The position numbers and the translations under genes are program-made. The notes below the pieces were generated by a model. The model was not told the origin of the DNA, did no database searches, and saw nothing but the letters and a program-made list of their open reading frames with translations. A stretch of DNA of 64,000 nucleotides. Source: Variovorax paradoxus B4. Its GTDB lineage: Bacteria > Pseudomonadota > Gammaproteobacteria > Burkholderiales > Burkholderiaceae_C. Shown here piece by piece: positions 46,388 to 54,168 of the stretch. The stretch is from contig NC_022247.1 in NCBI RefSeq assembly GCF_000463015.1, forward strand, positions 4,650,001-4,714,000, in the 5' to 3' direction. Every line of letters begins with the position of its first letter. Position 1 is the first letter of the stretch.

Positions 46388-48148
46388 TCACAAAGCGGTT
46401 AGCCATCGATCCAATTCCATGACACAGAGGCACTCATCATTGCCACTCGATTGAGACGCTCCCTGCTGCGCTACGCCGGCCAATTTATACGAACTATCAA
46501 CGAGCGGTCCACCGGAATTTCCTTGGCGGATCGTTTGTCCAATTTCGAGCCGCTGCAATCCGGCTCTAGCAAAGCGATGCTGAACAGAAACCTCTGTATT
46601 ATTCGCCGTCCGCCCAGGAGTCCAATTAGGAAATCCAATTAATCGGGCTTGGGCCGAACGCTCCAACGGTTCAGGGCGGCCATCGAAATATCGCTGTGCA
46701 CGAGTCTCAGAATCAACAAATTCTAGGAGCGCCAAATCTCGCGCCGAGTCTCGATTCAGCACTCGCGCAGGAGAAACCGTACCAGTCAGAGGGTTTCTCA
46801 ATACTATTGAGACGTTCTGGACGAATGGATTCGAAATATCAATTTCTTCATCCTTTGATTGTCCCGTAAGTACATGATTGCATGTAATGAATCTGCGCCC
46901 TGTTCCGTACGCAAATGCTGTACCCTGCGACACTAATGGTTCCGACTCGTCCGTGCCAGGGGCGGTGTAGTCACCACTCCATTCTAGAACGAAAGTCGCG
47001 AAATCAACATCCAGCGTGTTTCTGACTTGAAGATCTATCGGTAACGAAGCACCTCGAAATCCTGGATCGATCGTTTGATGCAGCCGGCAAAGATGATTGT
47101 ATTTCTCAGCCAATCGTGTGTATAGCAGGTCATCATTTCCTCGGATCATTCGAACGAATAAGAGCCGCCCCCACAAAACATTCTGCAACGATGGGATGTT
47201 GCCTGTGCGGGTCTGACGTGCCCAAGGCCGTTCTCGCGGGGGATTTTTTAGCTTCTCAGTGATCCGCGCTGTCCAAGTTGCTTGAGCGGCAACATAACCG
47301 TGCGCTTCCCATGCATGCAAGGCACCTCTAATTTTGTCTATAAACTTTCGGGTGACATTGGGAAATTCATTGACCACAACACCTGTAATTTCCATGCGCC
47401 GTAGACGAGTGGAGATTCGTGTCTTTCCCTCGTTTATGTGAAATGAGTTTGATTCGATTATCGATCTAAGCTCACTCCCAATGCTTACCGTCCCTCCATC
47501 AAACGCAACAACATTTGCAGGCAGACGTTCAGCGCTGCGATGAGAAAAGCTAAAGGTCAAATCATCTGCATAGCGCGTATACGTTGCTCTATGCCTTTTG
47601 GATAATAAGGTCAGTTGCGAATCAAGTGTGCGACAAATCAGATTGGCGAGAAAAGGGGAGGTCGGAGCCCCTTGCGGCAACGAACCTTCATGCGTGCAAA
47701 GGTGCGCAAGCATCGTAGCCATCTCAAAGGAAAACTTCATGGGGGGCGCCATGAGCGCACCTCGGACGCGAAAAAAGGTGATTGTCGGAAAGAAATCGGA
47801 CAAATCTAGATTCAAAATGTGATACGGCCGACGCTCTAAGTGCTTCTCCGCGTTAGTGAGGATGCTGCGCCCCTCGACAAAGCCATGCACACATGGTTTA
47901 GCCGGGGGCACGGTTCCTTTTAAATACGCGAGCGCCCGATATTGGAGCGCTTTTATCTTCTTGCTCGGCTCCGCGATATGACGATTTTTACCATTCGCCT
48001 TGGCGATCACGAAATTCGTGTACCGAGGAGTAGGATAAAGGAGGCCTTCAATTTTCCAATATTCAGCCCCAAAGATGTGCCGCGAGAAATAAGGCACGTC
48101 TGCTCGGAGCAGAAAGTCATGAAATTCGTTTTTACCGAGTATTGCCAT
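46388..48148 (-). CDS. Retron-type reverse transcriptase fused to a trypsin-like serine protease
   Basis: 586 residues. The RT occupies about 1-330: the LNLDLSDFFP catalytic aspartate, SLPQGAPTSPFLANL, and YADD at 193-196. Two retron-specific features are present: NAxxH (N99-A-E-K-H103) and a VTG-like ITGVVVNE at 254. From about 395 the chain becomes a chymotrypsin-fold protease with the whole triad visible: H425 in ITCNHVL, D471 in ARDLALLEF and S545 in RQGNSGGPLV. In retrons the RT makes a branched RNA-DNA (msDNA) and keeps a toxic effector quiet until phage infection; here the effector is presumably the protease. The start codon lies 11 bp after a candidate msr-msd RNA. AT-richer than its neighbours, hence probably acquired. 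Confidence 0.93.
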   Translation of the reverse strand: MAILGKNEFHDFLLRADVPYFSRHIFGAEYWKIEGLLYPTPRYTNFVIAKANGKNRHIAEPSKKIKALQYRALAYLKGTVPPAKPCVHGFVEGRSILTNAEKHLERRPYHILNLDLSDFFPTITFFRVRGALMAPPMKFSFEMATMLAHLCTHEGSLPQGAPTSPFLANLICRTLDSQLTLLSKRHRATYTRYADDLTFSFSHRSAERLPANVVAFDGGTVSIGSELRSIIESNSFHINEGKTRISTRLRRMEITGVVVNEFPNVTRKFIDKIRGALHAWEAHGYVAAQATWTARITEKLKNPPRERPWARQTRTGNIPSLQNVLWGRLLFVRMIRGNDDLLYTRLAEKYNHLCRLHQTIDPGFRGASLPIDLQVRNTLDVDFATFVLEWSGDYTAPGTDESEPLVSQGTAFAYGTGRRFITCNHVLTGQSKDEEIDISNPFVQNVSIVLRNPLTGTVSPARVLNRDSARDLALLEFVDSETRAQRYFDGRPEPLERSAQARLIGFPNWTPGRTANNTEVSVQHRFARAGLQRLEIGQTIRQGNSGGPLVDSSYKLAGVAQQGASQSSGNDECLCVMELDRWLTAL

Positions 48149-48159
48149 TCCGATAAGGT

Positions 48160-48291
48160 GCCGCCTCGGTATCTTTCACCTTTACGACCAGCGATAATAT
48201 TGGCGAATACGTTAGGATCGACCAGCATCGGGGTTACCATGCTGCAATGCCTGCGTTAACGCGGGCAAGATTAAGTCTCTGCCGAGGCGGC
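48160..48291 (-). ncRNA. Candidate retron msr-msd RNA
   Basis: Directly upstream of the RT. The arms GCCGCCTCGG (5', 48291-48282) and CCGAGGCGGC (3', 48169-48160) are perfectly complementary over ten bases and enclose 112 nt, like the a1/a2 arms of known retrons; the 3' arm ends 11 bp before the RT start. Within it are two short hairpins suited to an msr: GCC-C-GCGTTAACGC-A-GGC (48249-48266) and CAGCAT-N10-ATGCTG (48223-48244). A long msd stem is not obvious in the remaining 53 nt, which is the weak point. A 77-codon open frame from 48240 crosses it and is probably chance. Confidence 0.5.
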
Positions 48292-48366
48292 CCACAAAGT
48301 GTAGCCATGTTTCTGACGTGAAACTACAATTTCCAAAGGCTCGCCCCGGGGGGATACCCGCGGTTT

Positions 48367-48429
48367 CATCGAGGAAGCGGTAAGCCTGAAAATCAACGGC
48401 TCTATGAGCGTCAACGTTGTTCCTCGATG
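48367..48429. repeat. Inverted repeat between the membrane-protein gene and the retron RNA
   Basis: CATCGAGGAA (48367-48376) and TTCCTCGATG (48420-48429) are perfectly complementary and 43 bp apart, just after the stop of the four-helix membrane protein gene. Possible uses: partial terminator, processing stem separating the mRNA from the retron RNA, or an alternative outer boundary of that RNA. No T-run on either strand. Confidence 0.5.
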
Positions 48430-48436
48430 CGTCCGC

Positions 48437-49024
48437 TTATGCGTCACGTTCGGGCGTATGTTTCGACGGCACTGTGGGCACTTCCCCGCCCCCCGCGTCC
48501 TTCACATCGGCCTTCAGCCGACCGGCGATAGCAAACATTCCATTTCGCACCCGCGTAGTCGCGTCTTCACGATCAGCGTATGACTTAATCAAGCTTGCGG
48601 GCACTAACGATAAAATCACGGTCCACAGCTGCCAAATAGTGAGAGCAACTAGTAGCGCGTACGAAATCCCCCTCGCAAGACTTGGATCAAAAGGAAGGGG
48701 ATACTTCTTCGCAACCGGTGCAACCGCACCCAAGATTAAGATGACACAAAGGATCGCCGTGGAATTTACCACCGGAGTGAACAACTGCCCCATCCCGCTC
48801 GAATTTCCCTGCTCGGCCTGATCGGGATTTCGCATAGAGAGCTTCAAGCGTTCGGGATAAATAATCGCCATCCATGCACCGATTACCGCGAAGATAATTG
48901 CCGCCGTAGTTCGAAGAGCTTCGAACATCGGCCACTGCTCCGCAAAAGGCACAACTCGGCCAAACCATCCAGCAGCGGCAACAAGTGCGACGACAATTGA
49001 CCAGCCGAGTGTCTTTTGTATCAT
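48437..49024 (-). CDS. Four-helix membrane protein in the retron operon
   Basis: 195 residues from the ATG at 49024 (MIQKTLGWSIVVALVAAAGW). Four hydrophobic helices at about 7-24, 41-59, 84-104 and 119-141, and a cytoplasmic C-terminal tail of some 50 charged residues (SYADREDATTRVRNGMF). Lies 13 bp downstream of the 341-residue gene and upstream of the candidate retron RNA, all leftward. No family recognised. Small membrane proteins of this shape often act as pore-forming effectors in phage defence; that role is inference. Confidence 0.75.
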   Translation of the reverse strand: MIQKTLGWSIVVALVAAAGWFGRVVPFAEQWPMFEALRTTAAIIFAVIGAWMAIIYPERLKLSMRNPDQAEQGNSSGMGQLFTPVVNSTAILCVILILGAVAPVAKKYPLPFDPSLARGISYALLVALTIWQLWTVILSLVPASLIKSYADREDATTRVRNGMFAIAGRLKADVKDAGGGEVPTVPSKHTPERDA

Positions 49025-49037
49025 GCGACTTATCGGG

Positions 49038-50063
49038 CTATTCGTTAGCCCGTCCAAGCATATAACGCCGATGCCCCTGCAATGCCGAAAGCAACGAATT
49101 CGGCTCAATTATTTCTGCATCTTTTCTATCAATATCGACCCAGAGCGCATCCTTAACAAAGGCGTGATCGAGCCAATATGTGTTGTTGCTTTCGCCGCGC
49201 AGGTCGAAACCGTAATTGTTGTCCTCTTGTTCCTCCTGCGCCCATTCCGCCACAATACCCCTCAGGGCGAGGGGGGAAAGACCGTCGACTTCGACTGAGT
49301 AATTGACTTTGACTTCGTGCGGTCGAGCATTCGGCGCGGTGAGGTGCAACTGATCTAGCATCTTTTCCCAAAGTGCACGCTTTGGTCGTTCTTCCAATAA
49401 TAGATTCGCCCGCTTGGTGATTTTCCTAATTCTGTCAGTTCTTTCGAGCAAAAAATCTATGGGACCAGCCTTGCGCAACAATTCAGATTTGAAGCGAGGT
49501 CTAAAGCGGGTTAATGCGGCAGCATCATTCTCTCGATACCCGAGCACTTGAACTTCCCCATCGTCACCAAGTTCCTCTCCCACCACGACGTGCGGCGAGA
49601 ATTGGCTCATAAATCCGTGCAGGTATTTATTCATCTGATAGTGCCCAGCGGACGAATGCTGAAAACGCACAGTTGCGACTAGGCCTTCATTTGGCATAAA
49701 CCAAAAATAGGTCGCAAAGCCGGGGATTGCTCCCGCCTCAAATTCATTCATGGTCACGTCAGCATCACCCACCTGACCGTAGCCGTCAATCGACGCCACT
49801 GCGCCATCGGTACTCTCTATCTCATTCCAGAGCGTAAGTAACCAATCCCCTCGCCGCTCGTGAACGTTAACCAAATAGGCAGGTAGCTTCGATTCATCAC
49901 CATCGAAGGTTTTGGTAAGTCCTAGTTGTTTTCCTTGACCCCAGCGATTCAAATCGCGAAGCGTCTCAACGACATCGCCAAATTCAGGTGCATGGTTGAC
50001 GCCCCATCTAAAATAGCCGCATGCTTTTAACTTTAGCAATGTGACTCGTGCTTCCTCTCGCAT
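49038..50063 (-). CDS. Unknown 341-residue protein in the retron operon
   Basis: Starts MREEARVTLLKLKACGYFRW with GGGAG eight bases upstream. Mixed alpha/beta, soluble, no signal or transmembrane helix. Noticeable stretches are FEAGAIPGFATYFWFMPNEG, YLHGFMSQFSPHVVVGEELG and a basic helix LLERTDRIRKITKRANLLLE. No catalytic motif recognised. It is tightly linked (13 bp) to the four-helix membrane protein, so the two probably act together, as sensor and effector for example. AT-rich codon use like the RT gene. Confidence 0.75.
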   Translation of the reverse strand: MREEARVTLLKLKACGYFRWGVNHAPEFGDVVETLRDLNRWGQGKQLGLTKTFDGDESKLPAYLVNVHERRGDWLLTLWNEIESTDGAVASIDGYGQVGDADVTMNEFEAGAIPGFATYFWFMPNEGLVATVRFQHSSAGHYQMNKYLHGFMSQFSPHVVVGEELGDDGEVQVLGYRENDAAALTRFRPRFKSELLRKAGPIDFLLERTDRIRKITKRANLLLEERPKRALWEKMLDQLHLTAPNARPHEVKVNYSVEVDGLSPLALRGIVAEWAQEEQEDNNYGFDLRGESNNTYWLDHAFVKDALWVDIDRKDAEIIEPNSLLSALQGHRRYMLGRANE

Positions 50064-50215
50064 GCCGGACGCTCCCGCATCTGTTTATGTTGCAAGGCTT
50101 GTAACACGATGTCATAAAAAACTACTAGGTAGTTTCCTTCTGTCTTCCTGTTCGCCGAGAGCCTTTGCTTCCATTTACGCTGAAGCGCCTCGTCGCTCAG
50201 CTTCGATACCTTCAT
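50033..50215 (-). CDS. Small basic protein overlapping the 341-residue gene
   Basis: 60 residues, MKVSKLSDEALQRKWKQRLS to HESHC, helical and basic. It overlaps the start of the 341-residue gene by 31 bp, as is common for coupled genes. The Shine-Dalgarno is weak (ACGAG). It may be real or chance. Confidence 0.4.
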   Translation of the reverse strand: MKVSKLSDEALQRKWKQRLSANRKTEGNYLVVFYDIVLQALQHKQMRERPACERKHESHC

Positions 50216-50432
50216 GCTCGTCTTGCCGTCTGCCTCGCAGGACGCGGCGCCAGTGTAGGAGAGCTATCGTCAGCGAGAAGCGTAAAAAACGACTGCGCCG
50301 CATCTTCGGGGCCTTCCCGCTGATTTTTCTCCGAGCCATGGTTGACGCCGCGACAACAGCGAGAAGAATCATGGCAGCGAACCCCAAAAAACTTGCCTGG
50401 GTCGCAAGTTGATCGCATTCAACGAGCCGCAT
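50175..50432 (-). CDS. Possible small single-helix membrane protein
   Basis: 85 residues from the ATG at 50432 (MRLVECDQLATQASFLG). One hydrophobic helix (FLGFAAMILLAVVAASTMA) is followed by a very basic tail (RRKISGKAPKMRRSRFLRF). It overlaps the 60-residue frame in a different reading frame. There is no family, so the call is weak. Confidence 0.28.
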   Translation of the reverse strand: MRLVECDQLATQASFLGFAAMILLAVVAASTMARRKISGKAPKMRRSRFLRFSLTIALLHWRRVLRGRRQDEHEGIEAERRGASA

Positions 50433-50625
50433 GAAGTGCGCTAATGGACTGAGTCCCTGTGATGTTCGGAGACGCAGCACGCGCGGGTGAGAGTTGTTTG
50501 CAACTCAGGTGATGCCGTCCGCGCTTATCTTGCCGAGATGCGCAGACGATCCGTTCCGGTGCGACCTGCGCAGGGTAGCCATCTGCAAAATTCGCGATGG
50601 TTTGCTAGGCGTGAATCGCCCGCTG

Positions 50626-51642
50626 TTAGCTCTTGTAGAAGTGCCCCTTGACGTGGTGCTTCTTGAACTCCATGAGATCCGGGCAGCCAGCCCTGTGAAT
50701 CGCACGGTGGCAGTTGCTGCAAAGCACCATGAAGTCGGCTTCAGTCGGTTTGAGAATAGCGCCCGTATCTGGCAGGGTTGAAATCGGCACATTGTGATGA
50801 GCCTCGATGAACTTTTCCATCAGGGATCCATATGCGCTAGCAAAGTCGAAGTGGCAGGCCTGGCACTCAACACCAAGTTGCTTTTTCACTCGCTCGATTA
50901 GCTTTCTATCCCGATGTCTCCTCTCAATCTGCTTATGCACAATCACTTTCTTGGCGCCATCCAGGGACCCGGACGGCAGCTCGCCCGCGGCACTGAGAGT
51001 CGAAAGCTCCTCGTCTTCCTCCGAGAACTTCAGAATGCGTTGCTCGGCCATCGCGTCATAGAGTTGAAGCATCGCACGCAGATCCGCGACCAGTTCTGCA
51101 TCCTCAGGAAGTGCGGACACCGCATACCGCTTTCCAAATGCGGCTGTGTTCGACCACGGGTCAGCTGCATAGTCGCGCTGGTTCGCAGTGGTCACGAACT
51201 TGAGCGTTGTAAACGGCCCCTCATTGAATCCTTGCTCACGCCAGCGGCCACCATTCGCACGCATCTGCTGAGCTCTAAGCGCCAATTCAACCCCGGCGCG
51301 CTTTCGCCCAACGGCGTCGGTGAGCTGCTGCGCCCCCTGTCCCATGACAAGGCACACCGTCTGAAATCCAGGTTCAAAGAGATATACAGGGTAAAAGCCG
51401 CCCATGGCGCTCTTAGTGACGGTATGTAAGAGAACAGCCAACCACGGGGCCGCAGACCATTGCCCTTGTCCAGGGCTCCCAACAAATTGATAGCGCTCGG
51501 CATCTCGCCCACCCAGAGAGTCGCGCAACGAAGACGGCCAGCTCTGACGAATCAATGCTGCGAGCGGATGGTTCGCGAGCGGTTCCGTCCTAGCGCGCTG
51601 AAAGCCTTGCGCGATTTCGCGAAGGTGATCTCCGAACCCCAT
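50626..51642 (-). CDS. MrcB-like N-terminal domain plus HNH endonuclease (type IV restriction-like)
   Basis: 338 residues. The N-terminal half resembles the MrcB/DUF3578 domain of modification-dependent restriction proteins (YQFVGSPGQGQWSAAPWLAV, GFYPVYLFEPGFQTVCLVMG). A basic linker (RRHRDRKLIERVKKQLG) leads to the HNH nuclease: CQACHFDF, KFIEAHHNVPIS and VLCSNCHRAIHR, with the zinc cysteines and the catalytic histidines. Enzymes of this design cut DNA with modified bases, such as phage DNA. AAGGAG is well placed before the ATG at 51642. No methyltransferase is nearby, as expected of type IV. Confidence 0.85.
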   Translation of the reverse strand: MGFGDHLREIAQGFQRARTEPLANHPLAALIRQSWPSSLRDSLGGRDAERYQFVGSPGQGQWSAAPWLAVLLHTVTKSAMGGFYPVYLFEPGFQTVCLVMGQGAQQLTDAVGRKRAGVELALRAQQMRANGGRWREQGFNEGPFTTLKFVTTANQRDYAADPWSNTAAFGKRYAVSALPEDAELVADLRAMLQLYDAMAEQRILKFSEEDEELSTLSAAGELPSGSLDGAKKVIVHKQIERRHRDRKLIERVKKQLGVECQACHFDFASAYGSLMEKFIEAHHNVPISTLPDTGAILKPTEADFMVLCSNCHRAIHRAGCPDLMEFKKHHVKGHFYKS

Positions 51643-51762
51643 GGGGTCTCCTTACGGCATCATGCCTGGCTTGAATATAGCCCCATGGATTTAAATAGAA
51701 TCGACGCGAACCGACCGCGGCTCTAAGGGGTGCTGGTGTTCCCTTTGGCGTATGCTCTCCAT

Positions 51763-52143
51763 ATGGCCCAAAGCCCTAAACTGAGCAAAACCAAAACGCC
51801 CCGGACCACCCCTGAAGAGGCGGTGGCCCGATATGCCCTGATGGACCGCGCCATCAGGCAAACGGGATTTCACATCGACGAGTTGGAATCGGCTCTCGGC
51901 ATGTACATGGTCGGCTTTCATTTCGGCTGGCGTGTGCTGTACCTGGTTCACAGCAAGCGCACGATCAAGAAGTACGAGAGCATCTTGGGCCTCAAGATCA
52001 GCGAGGTATTTCCCGAGTACGGTCCGGACGCGGATCGAACGAACGCCTACAAGCTCATTCAGAGTGTTTCCAACTTCTGGAAGCTCGTCTCCGGCGACGA
52101 AAAACCAACACTCCAGATCGACAAGCGCTCCTTAGCCGAGTAA
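51763..52143 (+). CDS. Hypothetical protein at the island/prophage border
   Basis: 126 residues, MAQSPKLSKTKTPRTTPEEA onward, soluble and helical with GMYMVGFHFGWRVLYLVHSK and YESILGLKISEVFPEYGPDA. I do not recognise the family. It is on the plus strand, opposite to the surrounding genes, with intermediate base composition. A start at 51730 would add eleven residues. Position suggests a phage or island accessory gene. Confidence 0.6.
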   Translation: MAQSPKLSKTKTPRTTPEEAVARYALMDRAIRQTGFHIDELESALGMYMVGFHFGWRVLYLVHSKRTIKKYESILGLKISEVFPEYGPDADRTNAYKLIQSVSNFWKLVSGDEKPTLQIDKRSLAE

Positions 52144-52229
52144 GGGAACTACAGGTCCCTTGACAGGAACATCATATCCCCTTCCAATAGGGGCCTTGAC
52201 GTTCCCTTATTCCAACAAAGGAGTGATTC

Positions 52230-52541
52230 ATGACATGGCTGTTCATTCAGATGATCGACAGGCCCAAAACGGTGATGTTCTGGGGCAGGCTATTCGTTAA
52301 CGTAGGCGGCCTCGCGTGCATCGCTGGCCTTTGGGGGCAGCTGGCCGTTAAGGCAACCTCAGAACTAAGCCATCCAGGGCCTGCATCGCCGCCGACTCGC
52401 ACTTTGGCCGAGCTCTACCCGAGTCTGCCGATCTGGTGGATTCCCGAAAGCGCATTCGGCTATGCGCTCGCTATAGGCGTGGCGGCGCTTGGTATTTGGC
52501 TCGTCACTGCCACAAAGCGCATGAACCGTTCGTTTCGCTAG
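52230..52541 (+). CDS. Small two-helix membrane protein at the prophage end
   Basis: 103 residues, MTWLFIQMIDRPKTVMFWGR, with helices at about 17-40 and 76-93 and a periplasmic or extracytoplasmic Pro-rich loop. AAAGGAG lies seven bases before the ATG at 52230. On the plus strand, convergent with the prophage lysis genes. Such small membrane proteins at the end of late operons are sometimes lysogenic-conversion or superinfection-exclusion genes; that is speculation. Confidence 0.6.
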   Translation: MTWLFIQMIDRPKTVMFWGRLFVNVGGLACIAGLWGQLAVKATSELSHPGPASPPTRTLAELYPSLPIWWIPESAFGYALAIGVAALGIWLVTATKRMNRSFR

Positions 52542-52578
52542 TCCGACCACCTTCTGAGCGGCCACAGAGGCGGTCTCG

Positions 52579-52848
52579 CTATCGCTGCAGACGGATCGGC
52601 TTAACGCACTCAATAAGCGCCGCTCGCAACTCACCCTCATAGCCCTCGCGCACCTCGATCTCGGCTAATACCGAGGCGCTGAATCGGTCAAGATCGACGC
52701 CCAGCGAAAGCGCTTCCGTTGGCATGGCCGGTCGCGCAGGCACCTTCACATCGCACTCGATCGGGATCGGCACCTTTACCGTTTGCATCGGGGTCACCCC
52801 GCACGCGGCAACCGACGCGGCGAGGCCTATGAGCGCGCATCGCTTCAT
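52579..52848 (-). CDS. Outer-membrane spanin lipoprotein (Rz1-like)
   Basis: 89 residues: MKRCALIGLAASVAACG is a lipoprotein signal with lipobox AAC at residue 16, followed by a Pro-rich part (VPIPIECDVKVPARPAMPTE). Its ATG overlaps the stop of the Rz-like gene (ATGA). With Rz it disrupts the outer membrane in the last lysis step. It is longer than Rz1 of lambda and sits after, not within, the Rz gene. Last gene of the prophage operon. Confidence 0.75.
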   Translation of the reverse strand: MKRCALIGLAASVAACGVTPMQTVKVPIPIECDVKVPARPAMPTEALSLGVDLDRFSASVLAEIEVREGYEGELRAALIECVKPIRLQR

Positions 52849-53198
52849 GGTTGCGCCCTCCCCTTCAACCACGTATCGACGCGCACCCGAGCGCTCGCGC
52901 AGGCGTCTCCCGGCACGGCCGGCGGCGTGCTCAAGATCGTGTGGGCAGCTTGTTGTCGTCCAGTCGCAGCATTGCGCGCCGCGGCCTGCGCCTTCTTCGC
53001 CTCGGCGCCGCGCTTGTCGGCCAGGTCGCGGAGGTCTTCGGTCGCATCGCTGCATGCAGAAGCCGCCGATCGCGCGCTGTCTCGCTCGACGACCGTCGTC
53101 GCCGCTTTCTCGCGCGCGCCCACCCATGCCCAGCCGAGGGCCGCATTGCCGGCAACGCTCAGCCCAAGCGCGAGCAACAAGGTTTGCAGGAGGCTCAT
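52845..53198 (-). CDS. Inner-membrane spanin (Rz-like)
   Basis: 117 residues: one N-terminal helix (LLQTLLLALGLSVAGNAALG) and a long periplasmic coiled coil (REKAATTVVERDSARSAASA). Typical i-spanin shape. Overlaps both the endolysin stop (ATGA) and the Rz1-like start. Confidence 0.8.
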   Translation of the reverse strand: MSLLQTLLLALGLSVAGNAALGWAWVGAREKAATTVVERDSARSAASACSDATEDLRDLADKRGAEAKKAQAAARNAATGRQQAAHTILSTPPAVPGDACASARVRVDTWLKGRAQP

Positions 53199-53779
53199 TT
53201 GCTCAGCACCTTGTACGCGCGCGCCGTGATCGCTTTGCGCTCCGCGAGCTTCAGGCGCGCCGGGCCGTTGACGCGCCCGGTCACGTCGTAGACATCGCCC
53301 CGTTCGGCCGCCGGCAAACAGTCCTTGAACACCGCGAAAAACCAGCACGCCGATTGGGCCGCGTACTGCGGCTGCAGCAACAGCTCGGGATGGCGGCGGA
53401 AGTCCGCGCCGAGCGCATGGCCCGCAGCGACGTAGGCGTCTTCCCAGGTAAGCTGGATGAGGCCGCGGCCATGGAAGCCCTTGTACCGAAGCATGCTCAG
53501 CCCCCGGGGGTTGCGCACGTACTCTTCGGCCCGGTAGCCGCCCTTGACGAACAGGCTCGGGAAGATCTCACGCAGCCGCGCCGGCGTGGTGTAGTTGAGG
53601 TTTTCCTCGACCTTCTGCAGCGCGTCGGACTCGACGGCGAGCTGCCCGAGGAAGGCCGCCATCGCGTTGACGGAGTGAATGCCGAAACGGTTCATCCCGT
53701 CCGCGAGATGCAAGGTGTAGCGCTCCGCGTCGGCGCGTGCGGCGCCGGTGCAGTCGATGAGGGTCTGGGTGTCGATCAT
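53195..53779 (-). CDS. GH19-type phage endolysin
   Basis: 194 residues. Chitinase-like lysozyme fold: FLGQLAVESDALQKVEENLN with the catalytic glutamate in VES, and YKGFHGRGLIQLTWEDAY. It cuts peptidoglycan glycan strands. No signal peptide, so it needs a holin for export. Starts with overlapping ATGA after the holin-like gene. Confidence 0.92.
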   Translation of the reverse strand: MIDTQTLIDCTGAARADAERYTLHLADGMNRFGIHSVNAMAAFLGQLAVESDALQKVEENLNYTTPARLREIFPSLFVKGGYRAEEYVRNPRGLSMLRYKGFHGRGLIQLTWEDAYVAAGHALGADFRRHPELLLQPQYAAQSACWFFAVFKDCLPAAERGDVYDVTGRVNGPARLKLAERKAITARAYKVLSK

Positions 53780-54168
53780 GGTTTCTTGAGTTCCTTTGCT
53801 GCGGTCTTCGCGGCCTGGTTGGCGGCTTGTGCGGCGGTCTGCGCAGTGCTCGCGGCCTCGCCTGCGGTCTGCGCGGCGCTCGCCGCGGTGTCGGCCGCAC
53901 GGTTAACGCGGCCGGTCAGGGAAGAAAGGCGGTCGCCGAAGGCCTCGCGCAGGCGGGCGATCTCGGCCAGGTGGTCTTCGCGCTGGCGCGTGATCTGCGC
54001 CTCGGCGTTGCGCGCGGCCCAGAAATAGCCCGAGCCAAAGCCGCCGAGGAAGAGGCTTCCGACGACACCCACGGTTTCGAAGAACCGGCGCCACTGGCGC
54101 GGCGGACGCACGCGCGGCAGGTCTTCGAGCGCCGCGCGATCCGAATCGATGTGCGAATCACTGTGCAT
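53776..54168 (-). CDS. Phage membrane-anchored coiled-coil protein (holin candidate)
   Basis: 130 residues. Charged head, one helix (FETVGVVGSLFLGGFGSGYF), coiled coil (ARNAEAQITRQREDHLAEIA) and an Ala-rich tail with repeated AAQTAxxA. Directly precedes the endolysin gene (ATGA overlap). Holin function inferred from position. Confidence 0.55.
   Translation of the reverse strand: MHSDSHIDSDRAALEDLPRVRPPRQWRRFFETVGVVGSLFLGGFGSGYFWAARNAEAQITRQREDHLAEIARLREAFGDRLSSLTGRVNRAADTAASAAQTAGEAASTAQTAAQAANQAAKTAAKELKKP

Noticed and set aside
46388..48148. Diversity-generating retroelement or group II intron RT
   Set aside because: The RT has the retron NAxxH and VTG-like motifs and a protease tail; no maturase or endonuclease domain, no template/variable repeat pair near it, and the prophage tail repeats show no such relation.
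48007..48240. 77-codon frame crossing the retron RNA and the RT start
   Set aside because: It overlaps the RT coding sequence in another frame, has no Shine-Dalgarno or recognised similarity, and the complementary arms explain the region better.
48437..50063. Kiwa defence system (four-helix KwaA plus KwaB)
   Set aside because: The membrane topology is similar, but gene order is reversed and I see no sequence likeness to KwaB, so I do not make the assignment.
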